DNA of 64,000 bases, from positions 1,905,001 through 1,969,000 of the forward strand of contig CAJHZI010000641.1 in the NCBI GenBank assembly GCA_905160935.1, written 5' to 3'. Positions 23,790 to 37,153 of the stretch are shown here, one piece after another (positions within the stretch are counted from its first letter, which is position 1; each line of letters begins with the position of its first letter). The stretch is from Enchytraeus crypticus (lineage: Eukaryota; Annelida; Clitellata; Enchytraeida; Enchytraeidae). The notes beneath the pieces were generated by a model, which saw only the letters and a program-made list of their open reading frames with translations, had not been told where the DNA came from and searched no databases. The position numbers were made by a program, and so were the translations under genes.

Positions 23790-24043
23790 TATGGATTGTA
23801 CTTTTTTGTTTTCATTGTACTTTTAAAAATATCTTTCGTGACTTTTAGCTCATCAATAGATGAACGTTTATGTTACTAGGTAATTTATTGAGCTCCTAAT
23901 GACTTGCTGATATAGTTATTCAGATTGATGGTAGGATATGTCCTGAGCAAAGCTCCGAAATGGGCGCAATCTAAGCTAATATAATGTTACAATATGTGCG
24001 TATTATTAAACAAAAATTAACTGTAACTAAAAAATTTAAAAAG

Positions 24044-24164
24044 TTTATGTTAACGTCAGTTTCCTCACAAGAAAGCGATATCAGTGACGGACGAGCAAAG
24101 GATTTGTACCCCGCATATACTGATCTGCGGTCGAGTATCTTACTGACATCGCCACTGGCTCCAG
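24044..24164 (-). mobile_element. SINE-1, near full length
   Basis: Minus-strand copy: TTAACGTCAGTTTCCTCACA, GGATTTGTACCCCGCATATA, GATCTGCGGTCGAGTATCTT and ACATCGCCACTGGCTCCAG as read on +. Confidence 0.85.
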
Positions 24165-24339
24165 TAATTAAAAAGTACTTCCTCTGTCGCTATGCATAGT
24201 TAGGAGGATTGCATTTTGTATACAGCAGGTCTACTTGATAAGTGTTATTATACAATTTTAAGCAAAGTAGCGACTCTGCACTGTGCTGTTACGCAATCTG
24301 ATTTGTGTATTTTCATTTTTGACTTTTCAAGTTAAGTTA

Positions 24340-24391
24340 TCACTAACATAGCATACAGTACTCATTCGAGTATTGTATGCTATGGTAGTGA
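24340..24391. repeat. Hairpin, 24-bp arms
   Basis: TCACTAACATAGCATACAGT... pairs with ...TTGTATGCTATGGTAGTGA with two mismatches and a 4-bp loop. Confidence 0.85.
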
Positions 24392-25359
24392 AGTAGTGAA
24401 GATTATATATTTTTTGATCGTACTTTTCACGTATGATTAGTTTCATACATAAAAATATAAAAATGTAAGAAATAACAATATGAAAAAATATAAATTCAAA
24501 AAATACATTACATCTGATGCGCATGATAGAGTTTTAATGTTCTTGAGCATCTGATTCTTGATCACCAATTTTTCAGAAAATTAGATCAAAAGAAAAGAGC
24601 GTATACGTCGGAACTCTGATCTCTTGGTAAAATGGATAAACAACTTGACGCGGACTAATATCAATAACTTCCAACAGAACAATCCTCCAGGTTCATCCCT
24701 GGTGCCTATTTGAGCTTAGAGTCCGGACTTCGATAGCCATTATCTTCAATAAAACAACATTGCAGTTCTTTCATGAAAAAAATTAAATTTAGCGTCTGTT
24801 ACAGTATCAAAAGTGATAATGACAGTGACGGTATGGCTTGTAATAGTGCCGAAGGCCAAGCTATCTATTCCGCAGTCCAACCAATACTAATAAGCGTAAA
24901 CACGGATTCCACAAGTTCCCATGTCTACGCTTAGTTTAGTTCCTGACTTCCTGACTATATTTAGTGAAATGTTCGATGATTCAGCCGTTGGCGATGTTTA
25001 TGGAAGAAACTGAATCACTTGCAGAATGCCTCTAGACACCAATGCAGCCCCTTTCTCCAGGTTGAAACTGAAATGGACACCTTTCTAATAGTAGACGTCG
25101 CGCACATCATCTTTGGACTAAGAAACGGACTTTAAACGTTAGTATAGTGAGCAGAATATGCACAATAAAAATGCCATGCGTGATTCTCTGTCATCTTTGC
25201 ACATGGAATCGGACGTTAACAATGCAATATACATTGTATACTGGTATGAGTGAAGGAGCTAAGTAGAATACTCCAAATAATTTATAGGTTTTTTACTTCT
25301 CGACTAGGAAATTTAAAAAAACTAGAAATTAAATTAAACGCATTGTGTCGGGATATTTA

Positions 25360-25560
25360 AGAACAGACCAACCGTGGATTGCACGTATCGCAATAGGCGA
25401 AAATGCACTAAGATCGAAACCACATCATAGAGGGCATTCGGTTCATGAGTGCCTAGGCCCCAGAAATTGCTAAAGAAATTCTAAAATGTATGAATCTCAA
25501 TCCTAGTTAAACTGGAATTCAAATGATGATGATGACGATGATGATGATGATGATAACGAC
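25360..25560 (+). mobile_element. Retroposon family Y with head and GAT tail
   Basis: Shared head AACAGACCAACCGTGGATTG and CACGTATCGCAATAGGCGAA, then CCTAGGCCCCAGAAATTGCT, CTAGTTAAACTGGAATTCAA and a GATGATGATG tail. An internal part is missing compared with 13733. Confidence 0.65.
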
Positions 25561-26734
25561 GACAATTATGGATAAGGAATTTAGAGAACATAGACAGATG
25601 GTTGACTGCTTGTAATACTAACAGGCGACTAAGCAGATGCATAAGAAAGCAACAGTTACTGGTATTAAATTTGAACATGGGGTGCCCATGACTGAGCAAG
25701 ACAGTGCACTAGGTTTGAGAAAGTTTGCCCTAGACATATTTAACTAAAAATATCGCAGCCATTTAGTTTTACCGTTTCTATTAGAATATAACTTGATAAA
25801 CACTTTAGCACAAATTGCTAATATGCCCACTGCCAGTCAGCAATTGTCATATATTTCGGACTGATGACATTTCTATGATATATTGAAGGGTCGTTGTGTG
25901 ATCATCATCACCATCATCATCATCATCATCATCATTGTCGTCGTCGTCATCCTCTTTATGTATATAACCATCAGAGTGTGCGTCAATGGCAGATCACTTT
26001 ATATGCCACTATGACGAAGCGGTGCGGGGGCGTAGATATTCAATTTCATAGAAAAACTTCCCGATGTGAATGAAAATAGAGAACCGTATCCAATAAACAC
26101 TTCCAGTTGTAATAGTGGTTGAATTATGTACTACTGTCGTTAAATAAATGAATTTCAAGTATTTATATGCAATTTATAGTCTGCCTCTGTCACAAAGCTC
26201 CTATTTGATTGGATCTCTAAATTACAATGATATTTTCATATTTAATTTTATTAAATTTTTGCGGAGCTATGGGTGATAATATACATAATATAACATTTGC
26301 AAGAAAAGGAACATTCTCCCAGAGCTTAAAATAATGTTAATTTAATTTTTTAAGACTATAGATTTCCATCAGGACCATAAAATATATTATTATACTTTCT
26401 ACAACATCGCAATTACATCATAAATCTGAGTGACTTCATTGATCAAAACTATCTTAAAAATTAAACAAAAATTAGATGAAAATAATGGGGATCATTCAAT
26501 AAATATTTTCTTCTATATGTCGCATTAATATAATTTTTAAATGGTTTGAATAACTTTAAACTAATTATTACTGTTCCTATATAAATTCGGATCAAACCAG
26601 CCACCCGAACTTTCTCAGATCTACATGTATTATCTACAAGCAATTAGATTAACATGACTTATACTTTACGTAGATCTAATATGATTTCCTGATACTGGCT
26701 CATAGCCCAGTTACGCGTGACAAAAAAGTTAACA

Positions 26735-26880
26735 CGCATTACAGTAACCAGTCCAGTGAATGTCCGAGATTTTACTCTCTGATCAGCGCGGCTGGGATTC
26801 GACCCACGAGGGTTCAATTCAACTCAGGATCTTTCATTTAAAACTTCATAGCGTTACCCTTGGGCTACTAAGATATTCAA
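26735..26880 (-). mobile_element. SINE-2, head and part of body
   Basis: On +: CCAGTGAATGTCCGAGATTT, CTGATCAGCGCGGCTGGGAT, TCGACCCACGAGGGTTCAAT and AAAACTTCATAGCGTTACCC. A minus-strand copy lacking the 3' part. Confidence 0.75.
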
Positions 26881-27555
26881 TTATTATTAATTGTTATTTT
26901 TATTAATTATTATTAATTGTTATTAAGTATTTTTATTAAGTCAAATGCATTAAAAAAGCGATCCAAAACTATGGCACTCTTTTTTGATAGAATTAAAATT
27001 AATTGACTTAATATGGAATATGCGAAACTCAATTATCTAAAACCTATTGACTATTAATTTAATCAAAAATCTATTGTTCTTATGCTTTGATTGTATTGAA
27101 TTTGGGAATTAAGGAAATAAAAAAGTTAAAAATGCCGCTTAAAGCTAATCAGTTATTAATTAATTAATTAGTCCTTAAGTTATAATATTAATTAATAATA
27201 TAATAAATTGATCATGCTTATTTTAAAATATTATGACTAATATACTAATATAACACATTAAAAGCAATTTTGAGAAGCTTTAATATTGTAGAACAACTAT
27301 CCTAATTAACCCTTGGCAGTTGTTTGAGAAGTTACTCTGTAATGAAAGTAATTTAACATTATTACATAAATTATTTACTATAAAACGACAATCATTGATA
27401 GGTTCAATCGCCTAAAATGAAATTCCCCACAATCAATTTGACATGACATAGTAACGTACTTAACGACAACAGTGTTTGTTGCTAAACAGTCGAAATTCAT
27501 TGATAATTTTAATAGCACTTCGTGTAGATCGAATTCGCTTAAATTACTTCTAACA

Positions 27556-27714
27556 CGGGATTTAAATTAAATGAATAATTTGTTTAAGTAAATGTACTTG
27601 CATCCTAAACGTCAACTGGGAGGTATTTAGTTAAATTAGCAATTAATTACAAGGCGGCATTTAATTAAATGAACAATTTGTTCCAAGAAAATGCAGTTGC
27701 ACTCCAGAGGTTAA
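27556..27714 (+). repeat. Imperfect about-98-bp tandem duplication
   Basis: TTAAATTAAATGAATAATTT ... GTACTTGCATCCTAAACG at 27556-27611 matches TTAATTAAATGAACAATTTG ... GCAGTTGCACTCCAGAGG at 27654-27710 at roughly 75-80 percent by eye. Confidence 0.7.
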
Positions 27715-27884
27715 CATTTTGTAGATATAAACAGCAATACGGGTTCAGACATTTGGGAAATTAATTTGCAGATCATTGACAAATATTTAGATCACATTTC
27801 AGCTATATGTTCACATCAGTTCAGCCTATTTATATTTAACTAATTTAACCTTTCTAGTTGATTCCCCGTGTTATATCCGGGATG

Positions 27885-28130
27885 TTTGATGAATAGACCA
27901 ACCGATGACTGCACGTGTCGTAGAAGGAGACTAAAGATCCAAAACTAAGATTCAAACCAACGTCAGAAAGGGCTTCGATTGGTGCTCATCTAGGCTCCAG
28001 AAATTGCCACAACATTTTCTAAAATGAATGGAAGAGATTTTGATATGGTACGGGACACAGAGCAATTGAGAAAATCCATTCGTATCCCGACCCTAGTTAA
28101 ACAGGGATTAAAGGGAAGATGATGATGATG
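27885..28130 (+). mobile_element. Retroposon family Y, near full length
   Basis: Head GAATAGACCAACCGATGACT and GCACGTGTCGTAGAAGGAGA, body CATCTAGGCTCCAGAAATTG, CCATTCGTATCCCGACCCTA and a GATGATGATGATG tail at 28120-28131. Confidence 0.7.
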
Positions 28131-30117
28131 AACCTTTCTAGTTAATGTCTAAATGAGATTATGATCTACTTTTCACCTCACTTTTCATCACAATAAAACA
28201 GAAAGGCTGAAAGGCTCTTAACTTTATTAATTTTAATTTTCCTTTTGGTTATACACATTTGACAGACGCAGGGTTGTACTTGCTAAGGGGTTTGGGAAGG
28301 GGACGACCCCTTGGCAGATGTGTGACCCATCCCTGCTAAAGTTGTAACCCCCAGTTTTAACCCACTCCTATATCAAGGCCCTGCTGACCCCCTGGGAAGC
28401 CTTCGATCACCGGCACCCACCCCCTGAAAAAATTAAACAAATTCAACCATGGACAGCTGCACGTGCTACTGTTTCCTTGCTTAGAAAAAAATACATTTGG
28501 ATTTGGGTGTTATTGACCGATTAGTTGTAGAACAGAAAGTTCAATCAAATGGTGTTGTACGATACTCGTGTAGTTCATGTTAATACCTCTGTAATATATT
28601 TCCGGTAGGGCTCAATAGAAAAGTGAGAAACAATTAATTTAAATTACAAGTGCATAATAGCAGTAGATTGATTTTAACTTTCTTTTATCTGAGTTAGCTT
28701 CAGAAAAGAATAATCTTACACTGTGTAAGTCTTAAAGGCGACTATATAGAAACTAAGGAAGACAACGGGAATCAACTTTAGAAATCATATATTCCCAAGG
28801 GCAAATATAAAGATTCGCACACTACTAAATGAAAAAAATATTATATTCCTTTTTGTGTTTTATAATCGTCTAACACTCACTCCATGATGATATATTATTG
28901 ACTTTCTTATGGTTCGCTTTTATATTTATTATACTCGCTAATAACCCATGATAAATTACTGTCATTTCTACATACATATATAATGTACAATTCAGCAGGT
29001 GTTCTTCTTTACTAACTATTTTCAGACCCGAAACCAGACCTAACGACCCTGAGTCTCATTCTCTACCTATGCTCAAACCTCATCAGTCTATGGAAACAAC
29101 GAACTTACGCAGTTTAATTAACTGAAACAATAGTTTTTGGATTTGTCTATAGCGACATATGACACAACGTAAATGTTACGCTATGCTACTGTTTCTGAAT
29201 TGGTAGGGGCCTACATTTGTGTTCGTTACTCATACATTACGAGCCAGTATCAGAACCATAGAGAGCACACTATGTACTACCAGTTTCAATGAACTTAAAT
29301 GCTCTGATGTTTCTTAGCTGATTTATTTTTGACTTGAACTCAGTTCATTTTATTCAGAAGTGCTTGCTCATAGGGATATGCTAGCCCCTTCCACCACATT
29401 TCATCATCTTTATAACCTCATAAGGGTATAATATTAGTAAGTTTGAAGAAATCCCATGTGTCCAATAATAGTATGATGTAATGCTACGGACGTCATGCAA
29501 TTGCCTGTAAATTTATTGATTGATTGCTTATGTGAATGAAATGGACCTCTTGACCAGAAAGATTAGATCAAATTGTAGCTGTAAGGATCACGTCTTCTGA
29601 GACACTTGATATGAATGAAAGATATAAAGTGGAGTCGTCACACAGATCCTATATTTGTCAGATAGATAGAATGATTACTTTGAATGAACAAAATTTTGGA
29701 TCTACGTTGACAAAATGTTACATATTGAATATTCTAATGAATAATTGAGTTGATTTAATTCTGCTTGTCACTTGTAAACTACTAGGTTTGCATTGCTTAG
29801 CTGTACTTGTATGCAAAGTGTTGTTTCTTTTCGTTAATTTTTCTTCCTTTTTGACAATTTCTTTATTCGAAATTACCATGTATTGGTGAAATAAAGTCTA
29901 TATTGATAGAATATACATACATGTAGATAGAATGATTACTTAGAATGAACTACACTGGCACAACCCTTGAATGCAAGCAACTTTCTCTATAATATTCGAA
30001 AGAAAAAATTACATTTATTAATTATTAAGCATGAAATTTAATATTGTACGTATTGCACTCTGAAAATCGAGTCTAACCAAACCGGACAGTATTACGAAAC
30101 TCACAAGTTGTTTTCAT
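28131..30117. other. Stretch with no gene
   Basis: 28255-28440 is GC- and C-rich (CCCCTTGG, CCACCCCCTG) but shows no frame, no clear terminal repeats and no target duplication. The rest is plain AT-rich DNA. Confidence 0.55.
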
Positions 30118-30325
30118 GCTTCTTAAAGAGCACACAATCGCTTAACGAGTTAATTCCTTCACAAAAGATTACTCAGTAGCCACACCCTGCTGTAACCTAC
30201 ATGTATACCTTAGGAATAATATGGCTTCTGGGGTGGTTTGCATTTGCCCTCATCAGTTCTTGCTCAGTCGCCTCTTACGATATTTACAGTTTACGATTAG
30301 TTTATTCTTCACTGTCCCGGAACAA
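30118..30325 (-). mobile_element. Retroposon family X, most of the element
   Basis: On +: GAGTTAATTCCTTCACAAAA, ATGGCTTCTGGGGTGGTTTG, TGCTCAGTCGCCTCTTACGA and TTCACTGTCCCGGAACAAAC. Confidence 0.6.
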
Positions 30326-33300
30326 ACACGTGGAAAAAGTATAATATAAAAATAAATATATAGTTAAAAATTTCTTCTTAAATTTATCTTTTGACGTAAT
30401 GAAACATATCAATGAGAGCCAATGCGCGGGGAGATGCAAAAAACTGCAGATATAGAAAATTAAGTTGTCTATTTATATTTCTTTAATCAATTCTTCTCTA
30501 ACTTTAGATTGAGTCAAGCAGTCAGAACTCCAGTCTATACCTAATCCAGGATGCGAGCAGTCAGAAGGATCACTCGGAAGCATATGGACGGGATCAATGA
30601 AGATCAGAGATAAATATAGCACAACTGTCACCGACTGTTACTAAATTTGTGTCGATGGTATATAAGGTTGACGCCGTGTACGTGTTACGAGGTCATGGAG
30701 AAATGGTTTAGAATTGGCTTAGAAAGAATCGGGACTGCGACATATGTGCCGGCAGTCCGTCGAGACCTCTCGCTCCATCTAGTCTTCTACCAAACTGCAG
30801 ATTCAATGTACACAGTCTTATCCTAGTCTCGTCTCCAAACATAGCAAATTTGCACTGATCAACAAACCCCATATTTCACAAAATTTAAATCAGTTGCAAA
30901 CTTAGGAAGATGTTGACTTCTCTTGGTAGGTTATAAATAATAAATGTCCACTGATCAGCAAATCCCATGCAAAATATTTTTTTTAAATCAGAGGTAGACT
31001 TAGAAAAATGATGACTTCTACTTGTAGGTTTGAGCCGATAGCACGTCGAAAATTTGTCCTAATGCAAATCAATTGATCAAACATAGTGTTTGCAAAGTCA
31101 CTGAGTTTAATTACAAGGTACTTAGATGTAAGATGTTTAACATCCATCTGCGTTACCTCCGTTACTCTTTAATAGCGTTTTTTACTCTGAAGCGTTTCGT
31201 CACACTATAACTATCCTAGTATGGATTACCTCAAACGCGGCTTTCCCATTACAAAGCAATCAAAAACGCAGTACCAGTACCGAGCGAAGAAAACTAAAGA
31301 ATAGATGATGCAGAACTACCAAAAATGCTAAACTAAACCAATTACAGAGCGTAGCACTTAGAGGGTAGCCAAAAATATTTAAATAGATAACTTATCATGA
31401 AAAGATATTTTATAAAGTTAAAGCATCTGTATTCATTACAAGAAATTCCTTCATGTTATTGAGTAGGTCTAAGCTATCAGTCTGTTTCTTACGTAAATGC
31501 AAACAATACATCGAACAGGTCTTTCTATGTCTAATTTACAAAAGATTTATTATCTATTTATTTATTATTTAAATGATTCAATTATCTCACAAAATGCAGC
31601 TATACAACTTTCACACATTACAGCAAATCATTTGAAAAGAAAAAGGACACAAAGGTTAGAAGACTCGCATGTTCCCTCATGAAAGCTAAGACTCTAACAT
31701 GTTCCCTAATGAAAAATAACTTAAATGAAAAATAAAGAGTTTCCTGTCCTTGACTGCTCATTTAATTGCTGTTGTGACATATTAAGATATCTACAAAGTT
31801 TAGTGTTGTTAATATTTCTGTATTTGTTGAATGACAATATAAATTAATAATGCCATTGCGACTTAGGCTACATTGCAGTCCAAAGTACAGCATGGGTCTA
31901 TATATTTAGACATCAATTATAGTTCGAAGTCACTGTTTTTTCAGACTTTTTCGATAGAAATGCAAACAATAAATTTTGATTTAGAGTCTGCGGTGTTATT
32001 GTTGCCACAAACCATTCACAAAAATTAATCGTAGGGAAAAGGAATGACGTCAGACCAACCCATGTAACACAGTGTATCAAAAACCCTGAGGTTAAAGTTA
32101 TTAAATATTGTAAGGGGAAAGAATTTAATGTAATTTATGCCTTCTTAGATGGTCACAACGGACACCAAATGACAACCAATTTACAGTGGTTTTGAAAAAA
32201 GTAGTAATATTTAGAGAGGAGGGTGGGAGATGATCGCCCCAGATTTGCACCCCCGGACACGACAGTGATACAACTTTATGAATGGGATCAAATGGCAGGG
32301 ACTATAATTGCATAGAGGCCCGAGTGGATTGAGACAAAACGAAATGACCTTACACGGCGGTAACAGAGCTCCATATCAACATCGGCCGCCTACGCAGCCA
32401 TAAATACGACCATTTGAATTTTATTCCAGAAATTTCGGTGAATTCGTCATAAAAATGATTAAATCAAGAAAAAAGACAAAATTACGCTTAACATGGAAGC
32501 TGCTTGTAAAACTGGGCAATTCGAATAGAAAAGCTGGTCACGGATTGAAATATTAAAATGATGGTTGGTTTTAAATGGTTAGCTTTATTATAAAATATTT
32601 TTGTTATGGACGATTCTCTCCTACAGAAGCTAAGAGTGAGTAACAGCAGCTCCAAACACGACATCGCAAAAAGAGATCTTCTTATCGATTTCTTTTCAAT
32701 CTTTCTTTCACTTTTCCCTTGGTTAGTTTTTCAACACAACATCAGCATAAAGTATAGCGCGAGGTTTTCAATAAAAAATTGTATGTATTGGAGAGCAGTT
32801 TCTTATTAGCTAGAATGAATCTTTATATTTCAGACACATTATAATATTATATGTAATACTAATAAGAGATATATGTGTTTATTTATCTCTTATTAGTATT
32901 ACTAATAATACAAGCACTGGGTCTGAAACAACTTAAATGCTTGTTTTAACAACCATGAAAGGCTGCTATACAGGTTTTGGCAGCTTTCAATACTTTCCAT
33001 GGTTTAAAATATATTTGATAACGAATGCGCCAATTTGCAGAATGCTATGATATATAATTAACCTTCCATGGGCTAAGGGGGATATCCATCAATTTTCCAC
33101 TGAGCTGGGCTTTTAACTTAGGCCACTTGCATCCGAAGCGGGCACTCTAAATACCATATCCCCGAAGCTGGTGTAGTAAATGAAAGTTCTTGAAAAAAAA
33201 ATTTTTGTATATCTACGGAGTAGAATTTCAAGGTTAGTGTCATTCAAGTAGGATGCTCTGAAACGATATATGTTACATTTTTCACTATTCACACGAAACT

Positions 33301-33367
33301 AAATATCAGATCAAGAGTCTTAAACTCCCGTTTTGACTTCTCTGGCTACGATCTCTTTCTATATGTC
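30326..33367. other. Stretch with no supported gene
   Basis: Apart from the hairpin at 32853 and a weak inverted pair at 32950-33005 (AACCATGAAAG/CTTTCCATGGTTT), nothing is recognised. Confidence 0.55.
32853..32902. repeat. Hairpin, perfect 19-bp arms
   Basis: GTAATACTAATAAGAGATA and its exact complement TATCTCTTATTAGTATTAC, separated by 12 bp. Confidence 0.9.
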
Positions 33368-33615
33368 TCAATAGCGCAATGGTTAGAGGTGTAGATAACG
33401 TCATGAAGTTTTAAATGACAGACCCTGAGGTGAATTGAACCCTCGTGGGTTCGAATCCCAGCCGCGCTGATCTGAGAGTAGAATCTCGGTCATTCACTGG
33501 ATTGGCTACAAGGAAAATTGACAAAATTGCCTAGCGGCTTTAACATGTGGTATTAAAAAGTGATAGATATCAACGTAGTTGATCGTTTCACTATAATATG
33601 TGTTGCTATTACTAT
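33368..33615 (+). mobile_element. SINE-2 (tRNA-derived), full length
   Basis: Head ATAGCGCAATGGTTAGAGG (A-box-like), then about 50 bases to GTGGGTTCGAATCCCAGCCG (B box, perfect tRNA form), a body with GAGATTTTACTCTC-type sequence (here CTGAGAGTAGAATCTC), CATTCACTGGATTGGCTACA, and the 3' motif ATATCAACGTAGTTGATCGT. The tail is CTATTA repeats. The distance between boxes is longer than in a tRNA. Confidence 0.82.
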
Positions 33616-34383
33616 TACTATTATACTTCGTCAATTTTCCAGTCTTTCAGACACCCCATTACTCTCTCATTCTCTCATGTGACTTAAGCCTAGCCCCAGG
33701 TGAACGATTCAGACCACTTCCAAAACCATTACTCATGTAAAAGTAACAGAGTCACCGCTAGTATCTGTGGCCATTGCTAGCACAGTTAATTTTGGCGAGT
33801 CTTATTCCAAAGAAACTCGAGTTTTATTTACATTTAGTTTATAAATATAATTTTTTGTAGAACCAAATACTTACCAAATGCATGCGTTGCAAATGCTTAA
33901 TTTATATAATCAGAAAATATATTTAATTTCTAATTTAATCAATTAAGTTATACGCTCAGTCATCTTATAGTTTTTCTATCTGAGAAGGCATTGCTGGAGG
34001 TTCGATAAAAACGCTAAATGACAAGATGAGGTTTGAAGATCTATTGAATTAGTTCACCCTGCGTGGATGGACTCGGGAACATTGGAAACTCTTGTAGATC
34101 TTCATTTAGAACTGCGTAAGCTTGAGCAGATAACCGGTTACTATTGTTTCTGTTTCTTTACAATCTGCCGCCCAAATTCTTGTTGGCAATTCTCAGGAAT
34201 TTCTTAACAGTCGCTGGGTGAATCAGTTCTAACAGGTTTTCTAACTGCCTTCTGATTAGATTTTTAAACAATTGCTGGAATTGAATATTGCGCGGTTTCA
34301 ACAACGAAATGCATTTTGACTTCTGAAACCTTTGTTCTCAAATCTGAATGCGAACAAGCAATTTTCTATTTCTCTTTCTGTCT

Positions 34384-34447
34384 TTTCTCTCTCTCTCTCT
34401 CCATCTCCCTCTCTCTCTTTCTCTCTATCTCTCTCTCTCTCTCTCTT
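34384..34447. repeat. (CT)n microsatellite
   Basis: CT repeats with a few CCAT and CTAT interruptions. Confidence 0.95.
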
Positions 34448-34796
34448 ACTCTCTAACTTTATCTCCCCCCTGCCTGTCTCTCACATTTTAGGGTCTAAAT
34501 CATAAAAATCATAGAAAGTACAAAGTTATTATAAGCAAGCGTATTGACTTGTTTCGTGCTAGATTTAGTACGTCAGTTTCTGTGGGACAAAATCTGTTAA
34601 AATTTTATTAACTTAAACTCATACAAATATTAAGAATTTGGCATTTAAATAAATTATGCATGTATCTATATCTTTATACATTGCCTGATCGTATCAATTT
34701 ATAGCGAAATATACATGTATAATTGATGTATTCCTTTTTGCTTCTTTTTACCCGAATAGATATTGAAATTAACTATAAATAAATTGATGTAAGCAA

Positions 34797-35060
34797 TTAA
34801 CAACCATTATACGATCACGATCACTAAAGCTCATTATGTCATTACAATCATTAACAACCAAAACTATTTACAGCCATTAAAAACCATTAAATAATTGCAA
34901 TAATTAACAGACATTATATAATTAGTTACAACTATTACCAACCGTTAATATTACAACCATTAACAACCATTAAATCATTACAGTCATTAAACAGTTACAA
35001 CAACTATTGCCAGCCATTAAATGACTACAACCATTAATAACTATTAAATAATTTCATCCA
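34797..35060 (+). repeat. Degenerate ACAACCATTAA array
   Basis: Repeated variants of ACAACCATTAA, CAGCCATTAAA and TACAATCATTAA over about 260 bp. Confidence 0.8.
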
Positions 35061-35865
35061 TTTACATCCGGTAACTTAACCAGAAAACATCTGTGCAAAT
35101 GTAAAGTACCATTGTGAAAATCAGAATACTGTTATAAGTGAATTATTAATTTCAGATCTTAACATTAATTTATGCTATCATTAATTAAGATCATTGGTGT
35201 TATTTAGCATATAATTGGATAGTGTATGATAATAATATGACATTTATCATAGATAAGTGGCTGTTAAAAGTTTACTAATTAGAGAAATTTGTCAATTTTC
35301 AATGACATAAGCCTAATTTATAATGAATTTCCTCCAGCACTTAGATATTTTTTCACTAGTTGAAGCAGCCGGCTTCCCAAATCTCCTTTACTTTTGCTCC
35401 CCCAACTTCAAAACTCGTTCCACAGACATGTGTACTTTAATGCATCATAGGCATTTAATGACTAACAGCTAAACAGCATTGTAATACAAACTGACACGTA
35501 GTAAATCGTAAGCAAACTAAGGAATCGTGGGCGTCAAAAAGCCCGGATAAGCCTTAGTTCCGTGGCTCTAAAGCATTGTAGTGCGTCGACTTTTAGCCTC
35601 GAGAAAGTTTTACACTTTCCACTGCAGGTCACTTGATATTTCCGTAGGCCTCTAAGTGCTTCTATGCGGCAAGTTACAGAGTTTTCACGAGAACTACAAA
35701 TGATCAAATTTCGTTTTCCATATTAGTTTGAAATCCATTATAAACTGAAACTTTACGTTGAACTCGTGATCTCCATTTAAGGCACAAGAGACTCATGCGA
35801 AGTGGGAGGAAAGGGAAATGATGGTTGAGAGAGAAAATGTCGTTTTCATCTTGACTACTTACAAT

Positions 35866-36770
35866 TAGAGATGGGAATTTTATGAATTTCCAGAGTTCGG
35901 GTTCGGTTCGGTTCGTTGAAAATGAAAGTTCGGTTCGGTTCCAACAAGGGTTCGGGTTCGGTTCGGGTTCGGCTTGCTTTTCAACTCGCAAGAGTTCGAT
36001 TCGAGTTCGAAATGGTTTGGTTTTGGATAATTTTTCAATTGTTTAACTTTACTTATAATAATCATGGTTATGACAAACATGTTTAAAATGGTTTATGGTA
36101 AATAAGCTTAAAAATTCATTAGTCAAAGTCATAATAACTGCCAATTTTTTCACCTGGGTAAAAATATGAAAATGAAGAAAGGGAGAGAAGTGGTATTTAT
36201 TCCTGTACATTTCTTAAAATATTGTTAGTTGATCAACAAAGGTTTATAATATAGATATTTAGTTTTATTATTGTATCTGAAATATTTTCCTTGATTGTAA
36301 CGAGCAAATAGAATGCTTCATCAATTTTTAAATTTTATTGTCACTATAGGCCTATATATTAGATACGTTTATAATTAAGTGGAAATGTCTTGGCTTAAAT
36401 TTGATCCAATATTTCAGAGACAAAGTGCAATTTAGTAACATAAAAATTTCAAATAAAGATGATTTGGTAAACACGTGTACTTCCATAGAAAAATTATCAT
36501 AATATACACCGTTTTAATATACACCGTTTGCTATCAATTGACCAATAAATAAGCTTCATAATTTAATGTCATAAAAATATCTTTATTTATGTCAGGCTGG
36601 TGAAGAAGAAAGTAACTCTAAGAGTTTGGTTCAGTTCAGTTTGGACGAAGTCTGGGTTCGAGTTCGGTTCGGGTTCGGTCGGAGTCTGGGTTCGAGTTCG
36701 GTTCGGTTCGGTCAAAATTCTAGATTTTAGGGTTCGGTTCGGTTCGGGTTCGGTTCAATTCCCATCTCTA
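35866..36770. mobile_element. 905-bp non-autonomous hAT element with GGTTCG subterminal arrays
   Basis: Terminal inverted repeats TAGAGATGGGAATT... and ...AATTCCCATCTCTA. Flanks are CTTACAAT (35858-35865) and ATTACAAT (36771-36778), a 7/8 match as an 8-bp target duplication. About 130 bp inside each end is a run of GGTTCGGTTCGGGTTCGG-type repeats in opposite orientation. The middle (36010-36620) is AT-rich with no frame of note. Frames that run through the GGTTCG arrays (Pro/Asn/Glu/Arg repeats) are artefacts. Confidence 0.8.
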
Positions 36771-37153
36771 ATTACAATACTTTTCGCAATCGGACACAAA
36801 AGGATAAAATTCGCATTCAAACGTGTAACTCCTTTTGGTTTTTCTGGGAAAATGCTCTACATGTTAATTTTTTATTAAATTACGAAAATTGTGTAAAATC
36901 CATTTAATTTTAAAGAGCTTTATTTAATTTAAATTTCAAATCTCAAACTTACCTACCGCCCTCTTTTGCATTTTTAGCGACTCCCACCCCCTCTTTGTAG
37001 ATGTTCTAGAAAATAGTTTATCATGTGACTGAAATATCCGTTTAAATAGAGTTATGACTGGTCTTTTATTTAAGCACTTTTCACGATCGTCTTTTTACAG
37101 ACACAGAAACAAATCCATAATTTAAACTTCAGAGAGGCTTAATGATGAATGCC

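Noticed and set aside
28255-28440. GC-rich block as a hAT element (CAGGG ... CCCTG ends)
   Set aside because: The possible ends are short and the flanking 8-mers do not match, so there is no insertion signature.
35880-36080. Repeat-rich Pro/Asn/Glu protein or a telomere patch
   Set aside because: The GGTTCG repeats lie just inside hAT terminal repeats on both sides and belong to the transposon.
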